A stretch of DNA of 31,804 nt from CAYWGR01 sp964458015 (GTDB lineage Bacteria; Planctomycetota; Planctomycetia; Pirellulales; Thermoguttaceae), in the NCBI GenBank assembly GCA_964458015.1, contig CAYWGR010000049.1, positions 1-31,804 on the forward strand, given 5' to 3'. Position 1 is the stretch's first letter, and every line of letters starts with the position of its first letter. Position numbers and translations under genes: made by a program. Of the stretch, positions 24,362 through 31,804 are shown in pieces. The notes under the pieces were generated by a model, which did not search any database, was not told the origin of the DNA, and worked only from the letters and a program-made list of their open reading frames with translations.

Positions 24362-24745
24362 ATGATGTTAACCGAACAAACCATCCATCCGCCGACCGTC
24401 GAACAACCTTGGGCCTCCACGCCACTGCCGCCGGTTGTCAACGAACTGCCGCGCAACACAAAGCGGATCCAATGGGACGAGCTCGACGGCGAACCCGCTT
24501 TAACGCAACATGCCGACGCCGAAGCGGCGCTGCCCAGCGAGACGCTCGATCTGCGCGTCGAACTCGGACGAACGCGCATCGACTGGGACGAAATCGATAA
24601 ATTGCGAGAAGGAACGCTGCTTCCCTTGGACAATGCCGCTGCTGAACCCGTCGATATTTATGCCGGCGGACACCTCATCGCGCGCGGCGAAGTGTTGGCC
24701 CTCGACGGCAGTCTCGGCATCCGCGTGGTCGAAGTGCTTTCTTAA
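24362..24745 (+). CDS. fliN: Flagellar motor switch protein FliN
   Basis: A 127-residue protein with a disordered Pro-rich N terminus (HPPTVEQPWASTPLPPVV) and one C-terminal SpoA domain: DLRVELGRTRIDWDEIDKLREGTLLPLD, then DIYAGGHLIARGEVLALDGSLGIRVVEVL. FliN forms the lower C-ring and helps dock the FliH-FliI complex. There are two adjacent ATG codons at the start. No fliM gene lies beside it, unlike in many bacteria. The 76-base gap after fliJ shows no distinct element. Confidence 0.9.
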   Translation: MMLTEQTIHPPTVEQPWASTPLPPVVNELPRNTKRIQWDELDGEPALTQHADAEAALPSETLDLRVELGRTRIDWDEIDKLREGTLLPLDNAAAEPVDIYAGGHLIARGEVLALDGSLGIRVVEVLS

Positions 24746-24780
24746 ATAAAACAAACGACAACGCCCGCACAATGGATTGA

Positions 24781-25398
24781 ATGACGGCCATGCGTTTATC
24801 AGCACGAATTATGGGATTGATTTTTTTGGCGGCTTGTCCTTCAGGATTGACTGACCAGACGGTTCCCTGGCCTGAAGCTGCTTCGTCGAACAATCCGATC
24901 GCGCCCGCCGCGTATCAACAACCCGTGGATTCGCCCGAGCGGATCAATGCGGAATCTCAGCCAAACCAAGCCGCCGCCGCGCCGCTGCCGCTTAAGCCGC
25001 ACGATGCAACCGGCGATGCAACTCCCAACAAACGCCCCGGCAGCCTGTCGTCGTTCCTGACCGTGGGCGGCAGTTTGGCCGTGGTCTTGGGAATTTTCTT
25101 CGGCATTGTGTGGCTTCTTCGCCGCGCATCACCGGGCCGGGTCGCTTTGCTGCCAAGCGAAGCCTACGAAATTCTTGGCCGCGCCCCGCTGGCCAATCAT
25201 CATCAAGCACATCTGATCCGCTGCGGCAACAAGCTGTTGTTGGTTTGCGTAACGGCCGCTGGCGCGGAAACCTTGACCGAAATCACCGATCCCGCCGAAG
25301 TTGAACGCATCTCGGCTCTTTGCCGTCATGCACAACCAGGCATCCCGACGCTTTCCTTTCGCCAAGTGTTCCAGCAAGCGGAGAAACACCATGAATAG
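24781..25398 (+). CDS. fliO: Flagellar biosynthetic protein FliO
   Basis: A 205-residue protein. It has a hydrophobic N terminus (RLSARIMGLIFLAACPSG), a Pro/Ala/Gln-rich spacer, and a membrane helix at about 83-105 (FLTVGGSLAVVLGIFFGIVWLLRR). A cytoplasmic FliO domain follows: VALLPSEAYEILGRAPLANHHQAHLIRCGNKLLLVCVT. FliO is the accessory protein that helps assemble the FliP ring. The last 8 bases overlap the start of fliP. The ATG at 24781 is followed by another in frame at 24790, and neither has a clear ribosome binding site. Confidence 0.88.
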   Translation: MTAMRLSARIMGLIFLAACPSGLTDQTVPWPEAASSNNPIAPAAYQQPVDSPERINAESQPNQAAAAPLPLKPHDATGDATPNKRPGSLSSFLTVGGSLAVVLGIFFGIVWLLRRASPGRVALLPSEAYEILGRAPLANHHQAHLIRCGNKLLLVCVTAAGAETLTEITDPAEVERISALCRHAQPGIPTLSFRQVFQQAEKHHE

Positions 25399-26203
25399 CC
25401 GCTTGCTGCCAATACTGTTGTTGTTCGGGTGCCTTTGCTTCGCCGGCAAGGCTTTGGCCGAAGATGCCCCCGCCCCGGCAAGCAATCAACCGATTTCGAT
25501 GGGGCTTCCCGAAGGATTGACCGCCGGTCCCAAGGGCTGGACAAGCCCCGAGGGACTCGGCTCGACGCTTCAAGTGATGGTGCTTTTATCCGTTCTCAGC
25601 CTTGCCCCGGCCGCGCTGCTGATGACCACCTGTTTCGTGCGGATCGTGGTCGTTTTGAGTTTATTGCGGCAAGCCATCGGCACGCAAAATATGCCGCCTA
25701 CCCAGGTGATCACTACGCTTGCGCTCTTCCTCACGCTTTTCATCATGACTCCCGTGTGGAAACAAGTGTACGACGACGCCGTCGTGCCTTATACACAGCA
25801 CAAGATCGGCATGGACCAAGCGTGGAACGCCGGCGTGAAGCCAATCCGCCGTTTCATGAGCATGCAGATCGAACACACGCAAAACACCGAAGACGTATGG
25901 CTTTTCATGAGCTATCTGCCCAACCGGCCGGCGCCGGCCAGCTACGACGACGTGCCGCTCCAAGTTTTGCTGCCGGCCTTCATGCTCAGCGAACTGAAAA
26001 CCGCTTTTTTAATCGGATTCCAAATCTATCTGCCGTTCCTGATTCTCGATATGGTCGTGGCCAGCGTCATGGTGTCGATGGGCATGTTAATGCTTCCGCC
26101 GGTGCTCATCTCGCTTCCCTTCAAGCTGTTGCTGTTCGTGCTGGTCGACGGCTGGCACCTCGTCGTCGAAATGCTAATCCAAAGTTTCCAACCGTTTACA
26201 TAA
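25391..26203 (+). CDS. fliP: Flagellar export gate protein FliP
   Basis: A 270-residue protein with a cleavable-looking signal (MNSRLLPILLLFGCLCFAG), as FliP commonly has. Four membrane helices follow. Family motifs include RIVVVLSLLRQAIGTQNMPP, ALFLTLFIMTPVW and the long C-terminal block FQIYLPFLILDMVVASVMVS with MGMLMLPPVLISLPFKLLLF. FliP pentamers form the core of the export gate with FliQ and FliR. The start is set by GGAG 7 bases upstream and by the signal peptide. The longer upstream frame is rejected. It overlaps fliO by 8 bases. Confidence 0.95.
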   Translation: MNSRLLPILLLFGCLCFAGKALAEDAPAPASNQPISMGLPEGLTAGPKGWTSPEGLGSTLQVMVLLSVLSLAPAALLMTTCFVRIVVVLSLLRQAIGTQNMPPTQVITTLALFLTLFIMTPVWKQVYDDAVVPYTQHKIGMDQAWNAGVKPIRRFMSMQIEHTQNTEDVWLFMSYLPNRPAPASYDDVPLQVLLPAFMLSELKTAFLIGFQIYLPFLILDMVVASVMVSMGMLMLPPVLISLPFKLLLFVLVDGWHLVVEMLIQSFQPFT

Positions 26204-26221
26204 GAAACGGGATGAAGTATC

Positions 26222-26270
26222 AGGGATTAGTCTTTCCTGCCTAATCCCTAATCCCTAATCCCTAATCCCT
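26222..26270 (+). repeat. TAATCCC tandem repeat with inverted copy, immediately before fliQ
   Basis: Four head-to-tail copies of the 7-bp unit TAATCCC (26241-26270) end 4 bases before the fliQ ATG. A reverse copy, AGGGATTAG, at 26222-26230 can pair with 26241-26249 across a 10-base loop, giving a perfect 9-bp stem. The tract sits exactly where a Shine-Dalgarno sequence would be. Confidence 0.85.
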
Positions 26271-26274
26271 GCTT

Positions 26275-26541
26275 ATGGATCCTCAACAAGCCATTGATCT
26301 CGGTCGCGAAGCGCTTTGGACGATGCTGCTCGTCGGCTCGCCGGTCTTAGTGGCCGGCATGATCGTCGGAATCGTCGTCAGTTTGTTTCAAGCGCTAACG
26401 CAAATCCAAGAACAAACGGTGGTCTTCGTGCCGAAACTCATCGTTATGCTCCTGGTTCTGAGCATTACGTTGCCTTGGTTGATCGCTCAGATGGTGCAAT
26501 ACACCGGCAACTTGATTTCCGGCATACCGGGACGCTTTTGA
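26275..26541 (+). CDS. fliQ: Flagellar export gate protein FliQ
   Basis: An 88-residue protein with two membrane helices (about 16-38 and 50-75). It carries the family pattern ALWTMLLVGSPVLVAGMIVGIVVSLFQALTQIQEQTVVFVPK, and its length is normal. Four copies wrap the FliP-FliR assembly of the export gate. The start follows a C-rich repeat with no ribosome binding site, so initiation may depend on coupling to fliP or on a leaderless-like mechanism. It ends 20 bases before fliR. Confidence 0.95.
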   Translation: MDPQQAIDLGREALWTMLLVGSPVLVAGMIVGIVVSLFQALTQIQEQTVVFVPKLIVMLLVLSITLPWLIAQMVQYTGNLISGIPGRF

Positions 26542-26561
26542 CCAGGGATGAACCAACACAC

Positions 26562-27344
26562 ATGAGCGAAGCCAAGTTCATCCTGTTCACGCTTGTACTT
26601 GCCCGCGTGGCCGGCCTGATGTTGACCGCTCCGGTCTATGGAACCAGCGACGTTCCAATGCGGATTCGCTCGATACTGGCCGTTGCCCTTACCCTGCTGA
26701 TCGTTCCCTCGCAATGGAACGCGACGATTGGAATGCCGGGCAGTTCGATCGACTATCTCGTGCTGCTCGGCACCGAAGCCTTGATCGGCGCCTGCTTGGG
26801 CCTCGGCGTTCTCATTCTCATTCATGGCATGACCTTGGCCGGTGAACTCGTGGGGCAAGCCGCAGGGCTAAACGTAGCCGATGTGTTCGATCCTACGCTC
26901 AACGAAAACGTCCCGCTTTTCTCGCGGCTCCTGTTCCTCGTCACCATTGCCGTGTTCGTTTGCCTCGGCGGACATCGCATGGTCATGGCCGGACTCCTCG
27001 ATACATTTCGCACGATCCCCTTGGGCAGTGGAACCTTTCCCCAATCATTGGCATCCGGTTTCGTGACGTTGGTGAGCCAAAGCTTTTCGCTCGGCGTCCG
27101 TGCAGCCGCGCCGGCCGTGACGGCGTTGATGCTGGCCACCTTGATCCTCGGTCTTGTCGGCCGCACCTTGCCGCAACTGAACATTTTAAGCGTCGGTTTC
27201 GGGCTAAACGCCATGTTGGCCTTTGCCGCATTGGCTCTAACCCTTGGCACAGGCGTTTGGGCGTTTCAAGATCAAATTCAGCCCGCATTAGAAACAATCT
27301 TCAACGCCCTCCAAGTCCCCCTCCAAAAACAATGGCTCTCGTGA
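26562..27344 (+). CDS. fliR: Flagellar export gate protein FliR
   Basis: A 260-residue polytopic protein of normal FliR length. Motifs include LARVAGLMLTAPVYGTSDVPMRIRSILAVALTLL near the start, GLGVLILIHGMTLAGELVGQAAGLNVADVFDP in the middle, and LPQLNILSVGFGLNAMLAF late. FliR is a structural fusion-like relative of FliP and FliQ that completes the gate. A longer upstream frame overlapping fliQ is rejected, because MSEAKFILFTLVLARVAGL fits the family start. The ribosome binding site is weak. Confidence 0.94.
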   Translation: MSEAKFILFTLVLARVAGLMLTAPVYGTSDVPMRIRSILAVALTLLIVPSQWNATIGMPGSSIDYLVLLGTEALIGACLGLGVLILIHGMTLAGELVGQAAGLNVADVFDPTLNENVPLFSRLLFLVTIAVFVCLGGHRMVMAGLLDTFRTIPLGSGTFPQSLASGFVTLVSQSFSLGVRAAAPAVTALMLATLILGLVGRTLPQLNILSVGFGLNAMLAFAALALTLGTGVWAFQDQIQPALETIFNALQVPLQKQWLS

Positions 27345-27420
27345 AAAGCTATCAGCACTCAGCATTCAGTATTCAGCTTATGATCCTCAAAACTTTTTTT
27401 CTAATCCCTAATCCCTAGCC
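27345..27420 (+). repeat. CAGCATTCAG-type and TAATCCC repeats before flhB
   Basis: The spacer between fliR and flhB contains short direct repeats of CAGCACT/CAGCATT/CAGTATT (27353-27378), a T-run, and then two and a half copies of the TAATCCC unit (27401-27418). It ends 7 bases before the flhB ATG, with no Shine-Dalgarno sequence. It belongs to the same repeat family as the tract before fliQ. Confidence 0.75.
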
Positions 27421-27427
27421 CCTATAC

Positions 27428-28477
27428 ATGGCCGACTACGCCGGTGAAAAATCCCTGGAGCCGACCCCGCATCGCAGGCAGCAAGCCCGCAATGAAGGGC
27501 ATGTCGCCAAAAGCCGCGAGCTTACGGCGGCCGTGCTGTTGCTCGCCGGGCTTGCGGTGCTCATGACGCTCGGCGGCGGATTGGCGGGCTGGATGGTCGA
27601 TTATTGTCGCGAACAACTGGGCGGCAATGCCTGGCTCTCCGCCGACTCGGATTTCGTCGTCAGCCAATGGCATTCCGTACTCTGGACCCTCGGCCGCTAT
27701 TTGCTGCCTATCCTCGGCCTGCTCTGCCTGGCCGGCGTCGCGGTCAATATTTTCCAGGTCGGCTTCCTCTTCTTACCGCAACGATTAACCTTCGACCTTA
27801 ACCGTCTCAATCCGCTCGAAGGACTCCGCCGTATCTTCTCCGGCGCCGGCATGGTCAACCTCGGACAAGGCATCGTCAAGCTGGCCATTGCCTCGGCCGT
27901 CGCAGGCGTCGTGATGTACAACCAATGCGAAGCCATCCTCGGCCTAACCAGCCTGCCGCCGGCGACAATCGCCTCGCAAATGATGCAAATTCTCTTGGGC
28001 ACGGCCATGAAAGTCGGCGGGGCGCTGCTGGTCCTCGCGCTGCTCGACTACGCCTACCAATGGTGGCGGCACGAACAAGACCTGAAGATGACGCCGCAAG
28101 AACTCCGCGAAGAGTTAAGAAACCTCGAAGGCAACCCCCAAGTCATCGCCCGGCGCAAACAAGTGCAACGCGATCTGGTACTCAAGCGTTTGTCGGCCCT
28201 GGTGCCCGAAGCAAATATCGTTTTGACCAATCCAAGCCAATTGGCCGTGGCCGTGCGTTACGATCCCGAGACCATGACCGCCCCCGTCGTCGTAGCCAAG
28301 GGCGCGGGCGCATCGGCCGAACATATTCGCCAAGTGGCTGCGCGACATGGCGTGCCGACGCTCGAACGCAAGCAATTAGCCCGCGCCATCTATCGCGGCG
28401 TTGACACTAACCGACCTATCCCCGCCGACCACTATGAAGCCGTGGCCGAAGCGTTGACGCAGATAGCCGAACGCTAA
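27428..28477 (+). CDS. flhB: Flagellar export gate/specificity protein FlhB with variant autocleavage site
   Basis: A 349-residue protein. The N terminus EKSLEPTPHRRQQARNEGHVAKSRELTAA is diagnostic. Four membrane helices follow (about 33-58, 85-115, 143-168 and 185-208), then the cytoplasmic linker with EGNPQVIARRKQVQRDL. The normally invariant NPTH autocleavage motif reads NPSQ (268-271). Asn and Pro, which form the cleaved bond, are kept, but Thr is Ser and His is Gln. The following LAVAVRYDPETMTAPVVVAKGAG is conserved. FlhB switches export specificity from hook to filament after self-cleavage. It is followed by a convergent sulfotransferase gene that separates it from flhA. Confidence 0.94.
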   Translation: MADYAGEKSLEPTPHRRQQARNEGHVAKSRELTAAVLLLAGLAVLMTLGGGLAGWMVDYCREQLGGNAWLSADSDFVVSQWHSVLWTLGRYLLPILGLLCLAGVAVNIFQVGFLFLPQRLTFDLNRLNPLEGLRRIFSGAGMVNLGQGIVKLAIASAVAGVVMYNQCEAILGLTSLPPATIASQMMQILLGTAMKVGGALLVLALLDYAYQWWRHEQDLKMTPQELREELRNLEGNPQVIARRKQVQRDLVLKRLSALVPEANIVLTNPSQLAVAVRYDPETMTAPVVVAKGAGASAEHIRQVAARHGVPTLERKQLARAIYRGVDTNRPIPADHYEAVAEALTQIAER

Positions 28478-28491
28478 GCAAAACGGCACAT

Positions 28492-28539
28492 GGGAATAAG
28501 CTTGAGGAAGCACGAATGCTTCAGCTTTCCTCTATTCCC
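28492..28539. terminator. Hairpin between convergent flhB and sulfotransferase genes
   Basis: GGGAATA (28492-28498) pairs with TATTCCC (28533-28539). Inner segments can add GAAGC/GCTTC pairing around a short loop. It overlaps the stop codon of the minus-strand gene. A strong U-tract is absent on both sides, so it is only a probable bidirectional terminator. Confidence 0.4.
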
Positions 28540-29689
28540 CGTTCATTCCCGCGTAGCCATACTTCTCAATGAAATCACCCCAGCGGTCGGTGATTTGGGC
28601 GCGCAGTTCGGGCGTCATCTGGTATCGGTTCGTCTTGTAGTCTTTTTGCTTGGCGAAATACGCTTCAACGCCCGGTCGAACGGCATCAAAGTTGTCGAGA
28701 TCCAATTCCGCATAAACCCGCTGCATCTGCCCCATGGGATCGGCAATCAGATCCTCGTAACGAACCTCGCAGAATTGGCCGGGGCCGATCTTTTTGCTGT
28801 CACGATGAAAAGCATCGTACATCCGCGTGAATGTCTCGAAAACATGCTCTTCCAAGCCGTCGTAAGTCGGCACCTGCAATCCTTGGTCGCGATAAAGACG
28901 CTTCCAAAGGTTCATCGTCGAGGGAAAAATCACGTAAGGATCGCGAATAATATGCACGAATTTTGCCTTGGGGAACATTTCCAGCAATGTTCCGATCCGG
29001 GCCGTGTGCGGCGGCGACTTCAACACGATCCGCTTGGGGCACCGCAGCGTAAGGCATTGCAGAAACCAGTGAAACGCGTGTTTCCAACGGTTCAATGCGG
29101 GCTCCGACACGCCACGAAGGTCGAGATATTCGGGATACTGCGGCGGACGATTCGGAAACACGCTGGTCAAATAGGGCGACGGGATCCCCATGTTGCACAA
29201 CGCAAACTCATCCTCCTGCGGGTGGTCCCAGCCGGCCGCCATGTTGTCCATCGGACGCTGCGACGGCAAAAGAGCCTTCAAGCAGGGCCGCATCCACCAG
29301 CCCGAGGCCAAAAAATGGTTCGGTGCAAAACAGGCATACGTATCGGGATAAGTGTGGCGCTGATCGAGAATCAACAGCTCGTGCAAAAGGGTCGTTCCCG
29401 ATCGCCAATGGCCAATCACGAAAATCGGATCGTCCTTGATCTTAGTCTGCTCGATTTTTCGCCCCATCAACATTTTCTGAACGAGCCAGAGGAACGTATT
29501 GATAAAGGCCAGTCCGCTGATAATCGCCGCCATCGCAACGCGCCGGGGTGAAAACGCCAGCCGATTGCGGATCAACAACGGAAACCAGCCCGAGATGCCT
29601 ATTCCATCCCAAAAACGTGGAATCCAAAATTTATCTTGATAACCGGTTTTCTGCGGAGATGCTGGCTTGCCATCCTGGGCCGTGGCCAT
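28532..29689 (-). CDS. Sulfotransferase-family protein
   Basis: A 385-residue protein. The 5'-phosphosulfate-binding loop is IFVIGHWRSGTTLLHELL (residues 89-106), and the 3'-phosphate-binding strand is KFVHIIRDPYVIFPST near 245. These are the two PAPS-binding signatures of the sulfotransferase fold. A hydrophobic stretch at about 51-70 (VAMAAIISGLAFINTFLWLV) may be a membrane anchor. A GAGGA 5 bases before ATG 29689 sets the start and excludes 28 extra upstream residues. The acceptor is not predictable; glycan or lipid sulfation is typical of the family. It lies on the opposite strand inside the flagellar cluster, between flhB and flhA, with no obvious functional link. Confidence 0.88.
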   Translation of the reverse strand: MATAQDGKPASPQKTGYQDKFWIPRFWDGIGISGWFPLLIRNRLAFSPRRVAMAAIISGLAFINTFLWLVQKMLMGRKIEQTKIKDDPIFVIGHWRSGTTLLHELLILDQRHTYPDTYACFAPNHFLASGWWMRPCLKALLPSQRPMDNMAAGWDHPQEDEFALCNMGIPSPYLTSVFPNRPPQYPEYLDLRGVSEPALNRWKHAFHWFLQCLTLRCPKRIVLKSPPHTARIGTLLEMFPKAKFVHIIRDPYVIFPSTMNLWKRLYRDQGLQVPTYDGLEEHVFETFTRMYDAFHRDSKKIGPGQFCEVRYEDLIADPMGQMQRVYAELDLDNFDAVRPGVEAYFAKQKDYKTNRYQMTPELRAQITDRWGDFIEKYGYAGMNGE

Positions 29690-29989
29690 GGTAGTCCTCG
29701 AATGCGATAGCGCGTGGCGGCCGGAATCTTTTCCCACTCGCCTTGGTTTGTCTATTTGTTGCATATAATCCATATTTCCTATACTTGTGTACCATCGTAT
29801 CAGATTCTACTGATTTTTCACAGGGCGGCTTTCTCGTAACGCAAGCAAAAAGCACCTTTATAGCGTGTAAAAAGTACCAATTCGACGCACTGCGAGGCCG
29901 CCTTCCCTTGAACGTTTCACAAACCGACCTGGACACTCTCCCCGATTTTGGGTACTTTCCCCGCTCTAATCCGTCCTACGGAGCAATGC
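29690..29989. other. Divergent spacer between sulfotransferase and flhA
   Basis: These 300 bases contain no supported gene. The middle (29740-29830) is AT-rich and includes TATAAT at 29764-29769 on the plus strand, a perfect -10 hexamer but with no well-spaced -35. The right end carries the flhA ribosome binding site GGAG at 29980-29983. The spacer probably holds separate promoters for both genes, so flhA may not depend on transcription from the upstream flagellar genes. Confidence 0.45.
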
Positions 29990-31804
29990 ATGTCTTCAGC
30001 GAGTGCGCCGCATTTTGTGGCCAATGGCCTTTGGGCCAAAATTCCAGACCTTATTCTTCCCATCGGCATGATCGCCAGCATTCTGGTGATCATGGTCCCG
30101 GTGCCGGCGGAATTACTGGACTTGCTCCTGTCGATCAACATCACGATCGCGGTCATCATGCTGTTGACGACCCTTTATGTCCGAACCCCCCTAGAATTCA
30201 ATATTTTCCCCTCGCTCCTGCTGGCCACCACGCTGTTTAGGCTAGTTTTGAACGTGGCCACTACCCGATTGATTCTTACCCGAGCCGAAACCGACGGCCT
30301 GCTGGCCGCCGGCGGCGTGGTGCGCACCTTCGGCGAGTTTGTCACCGGCGGCGCGGCCGGAGCCGACAAAATCGTCGTCGGCCTGGTCATCTTTTCGATT
30401 ATCGTCTTGATCCAATTTGTGGTCATCACGAAAGGCGCCACTCGCATCAGCGAAGTGGCCGCCCGTTTTACCCTCGACGGAATGCCCGGCAAACAGATGG
30501 CCATCGACGCCGACCTGAACGCCGGGGTTATCAACGAGCGCGAAGCACAGCGCCGCCGCCAGGAAATCACGCAGCAGGCCGACTTCTTCGGCGCCATGGA
30601 CGGTGCCAGCAAGTTCGTCCGCGGCGATGCCATCGCAGGAATCGTCATTATCTTAATCAATATCACCGGCGGCTTGTTCGTCGGCATCGTCGATGCAGGC
30701 ATGAGCCTCGGCCAAGCCGGCTCGCTCTTCACGACCTTGACCATCGGCGACGGTCTGGTCACGCAAGTGCCCGCCTTTTTGATCTCGTTGGCCGCCGGCA
30801 TGTTGGTCACTCGCAGCAGCCAAGCAAGCAATCTGCCGAACGAGTTTGTCCGCCAGCTTTTCGCCCGCCCGCAAGCATTGGCCATCGCGGGTGGTTTCCT
30901 CTTACTTCTAATCCTGACCAGCCTCCCCCGAATTCCGCTCCTCTTAATCGGCGTCGGTTGCGTGGGCATCGCCTTCATGCTTTCCCGGCGCGAAAACAAA
31001 GCCCTGGCCGAGGCCGTCACCAAACGTCAGGCCGAAGCCTCGAAGAGCAAGGAGCGAATTGAAGACTATCTGACCGTCGATCCGATGGAGCTTGAACTAG
31101 GCCTCAGCCTGCTTCGTTTGGCCGACGTCAAGCGTGGCGGCGATCTGCTGGAACGCATCCAGCGAGTCCGTCGCACCCTGGCCGCCGAAGTCGGCATCCT
31201 GTTGCCGAAGGTCCGCGTGCGCGACAACATGCGGCTCAACCAGAGCCAATACCGCATAAAAATCGCCGACATGGCCGTTGCGCAAGGCACGATCGACGAA
31301 CAATCGGCCGAACCGGCCGCGACCATTGCGGCCCATCTTGCAAAAATCGCCGAGCAACATGCCGACGAATTGCTGACGCGCGATGCCGTGAAGCATCTGA
31401 TCGACGAATTGCGTCAAACCGCCCCGGCGGCCGTGGATGAGCTAATCCCCGGCGTGATGAAGCTGGGTGAAGTGCAGCAAGTTTTGCAAATGTTGCTGAG
31501 GGAGGGAGCCCCCATTCGCCAACTTGGCCCTATCCTTGAAACGCTCGGCGATCATGCGACGTATACGAAAAACCCGATCTTGCTGACCGAACACGTTCGC
31601 GGTCGTCTGGCCCGAACGCTTTGCACGCGCTATCGCGATCAGGAACGACGGTTGCACGTCGTTACGCTCGATCCGGCGTTGGAAGAGCGCATCCGTGCGG
31701 GTTCCGAACTCAACGATGACGGACTTGCGATCCGCCTTGCGCCCCGCGAGGTCGAAAATCTCTGCCGCGCGATCGAAACCCAATCGAAAAAGCTACTTTC
31801 GCTC
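29990..31804 (+). CDS. flhA: Flagellar export gate protein FlhA (3' end beyond window)
   Basis: 605 codons are visible and the frame is open to the window edge, so the gene is partial. FlhA is usually about 690-700 residues. Membrane-domain motifs include TPLEFNIFPSLLLATTLFRL then VLNVATTRLIL, the FHIPEP block KQMAIDADLNAGVINEREAQ, GDAIAGIVIILINITGG, and TIGDGLVTQVPAFLISLAAG. The cytoplasmic domain begins near ERIEDYLTVDPMELELGLSLL. FlhA forms the nonameric ring that receives chaperone-substrate complexes. The start is ATG 29990 with GGAG 6 bases upstream; an ATG 4 bases earlier is out of frame. A long frame on the opposite strand is a shadow. Confidence 0.95.
   Translation, partial: MSSASAPHFVANGLWAKIPDLILPIGMIASILVIMVPVPAELLDLLLSINITIAVIMLLTTLYVRTPLEFNIFPSLLLATTLFRLVLNVATTRLILTRAETDGLLAAGGVVRTFGEFVTGGAAGADKIVVGLVIFSIIVLIQFVVITKGATRISEVAARFTLDGMPGKQMAIDADLNAGVINEREAQRRRQEITQQADFFGAMDGASKFVRGDAIAGIVIILINITGGLFVGIVDAGMSLGQAGSLFTTLTIGDGLVTQVPAFLISLAAGMLVTRSSQASNLPNEFVRQLFARPQALAIAGGFLLLLILTSLPRIPLLLIGVGCVGIAFMLSRRENKALAEAVTKRQAEASKSKERIEDYLTVDPMELELGLSLLRLADVKRGGDLLERIQRVRRTLAAEVGILLPKVRVRDNMRLNQSQYRIKIADMAVAQGTIDEQSAEPAATIAAHLAKIAEQHADELLTRDAVKHLIDELRQTAPAAVDELIPGVMKLGEVQQVLQMLLREGAPIRQLGPILETLGDHATYTKNPILLTEHVRGRLARTLCTRYRDQERRLHVVTLDPALEERIRAGSELNDDGLAIRLAPREVENLCRAIETQSKKLLSL

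Noticed and set aside
26241..26270. Telomere-like TAATCCC array considered as a chromosome end or CRISPR-like repeat
   Set aside because: The array is only four units, has no spacers, and lies inside a flagellar operon, so it is a short tandem repeat.
29745..29763. Possible sigma-54 promoter upstream of flhA
   Set aside because: The GG and GC elements are 14 bases apart rather than the required 10, so the match is not credible.
30175..31023. Minus-strand open frame of 282 codons opposite flhA
   Set aside because: The plus strand encodes FlhA with all family motifs. The antisense product is Arg/Ser/Pro-rich and unrecognisable.

Overview
The window looks like a chromosomal segment of a member of the Planctomycetota. 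The evidence is a DUF1559 pseudopilin-type protein, a PEP-CTERM LamG protein, two ECF-type sigma factors each coupled to a FecR/LamG membrane protein, Tat-dependent oxidoreductases, and a flagellar cluster with many genes that have weak Shine-Dalgarno sites. No rRNA, tRNA, CRISPR array, transposase or integrase was recognised.

Region 1 (about 1-6400, all minus strand) holds cell-surface and secreted functions. In transcription order they are a PEP-CTERM LamG protein interrupted by one in-frame amber codon, a 24-bp imperfect inverted repeat, a DUF1559 protein, a small lipoprotein, a secreted beta-helix protein fused to an esterase domain, and a Tat-exported FAD-dependent oxidoreductase. The last four are overlapping or closely spaced and look like one operon.

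Region 2 (6529-12167) is a divergent pair of paralogous modules facing away from a 580-bp spacer. Each module is an ECF-type sigma factor whose stop codon overlaps the start of a large single-pass membrane protein. That protein has an anti-sigma-like N terminus, one membrane helix, a FecR-like domain and a C-terminal LamG domain. I infer a surface-sensing, sigma-releasing system. Both FecR domains carry a low-complexity insert at the same place, built from short AATCCC-core repeats.

Region 3 (12357-18641) holds a Tat-exported Gfo/Idh/MocA oxidoreductase, a bidirectional terminator, a large secreted protein of unknown function, an HD-domain phosphohydrolase, and an alpha/beta hydrolase whose expected catalytic Ser and Asp positions are occupied by Asp and Ser.

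Region 4 (18781-31804, plus strand) is a flagellar basal body and export cluster: a small HATPase protein, then fliF, fliG, fliH, fliI, fliJ, fliN, fliO, fliP, fliQ, fliR, flhB and flhA. The last runs off the window. A sulfotransferase gene lies on the opposite strand between flhB and flhA. Three features of this cluster stand out. FliG ends at a frameshift-like lesion just before its torque-generating C-terminal domain. FlhB has NPSQ instead of NPTH at the autocleavage site. The start codons of fliQ and flhB directly follow AATCCC-type repeats and have no visible Shine-Dalgarno sequence. fliM, fliE, flgB and flgC are not in the window.
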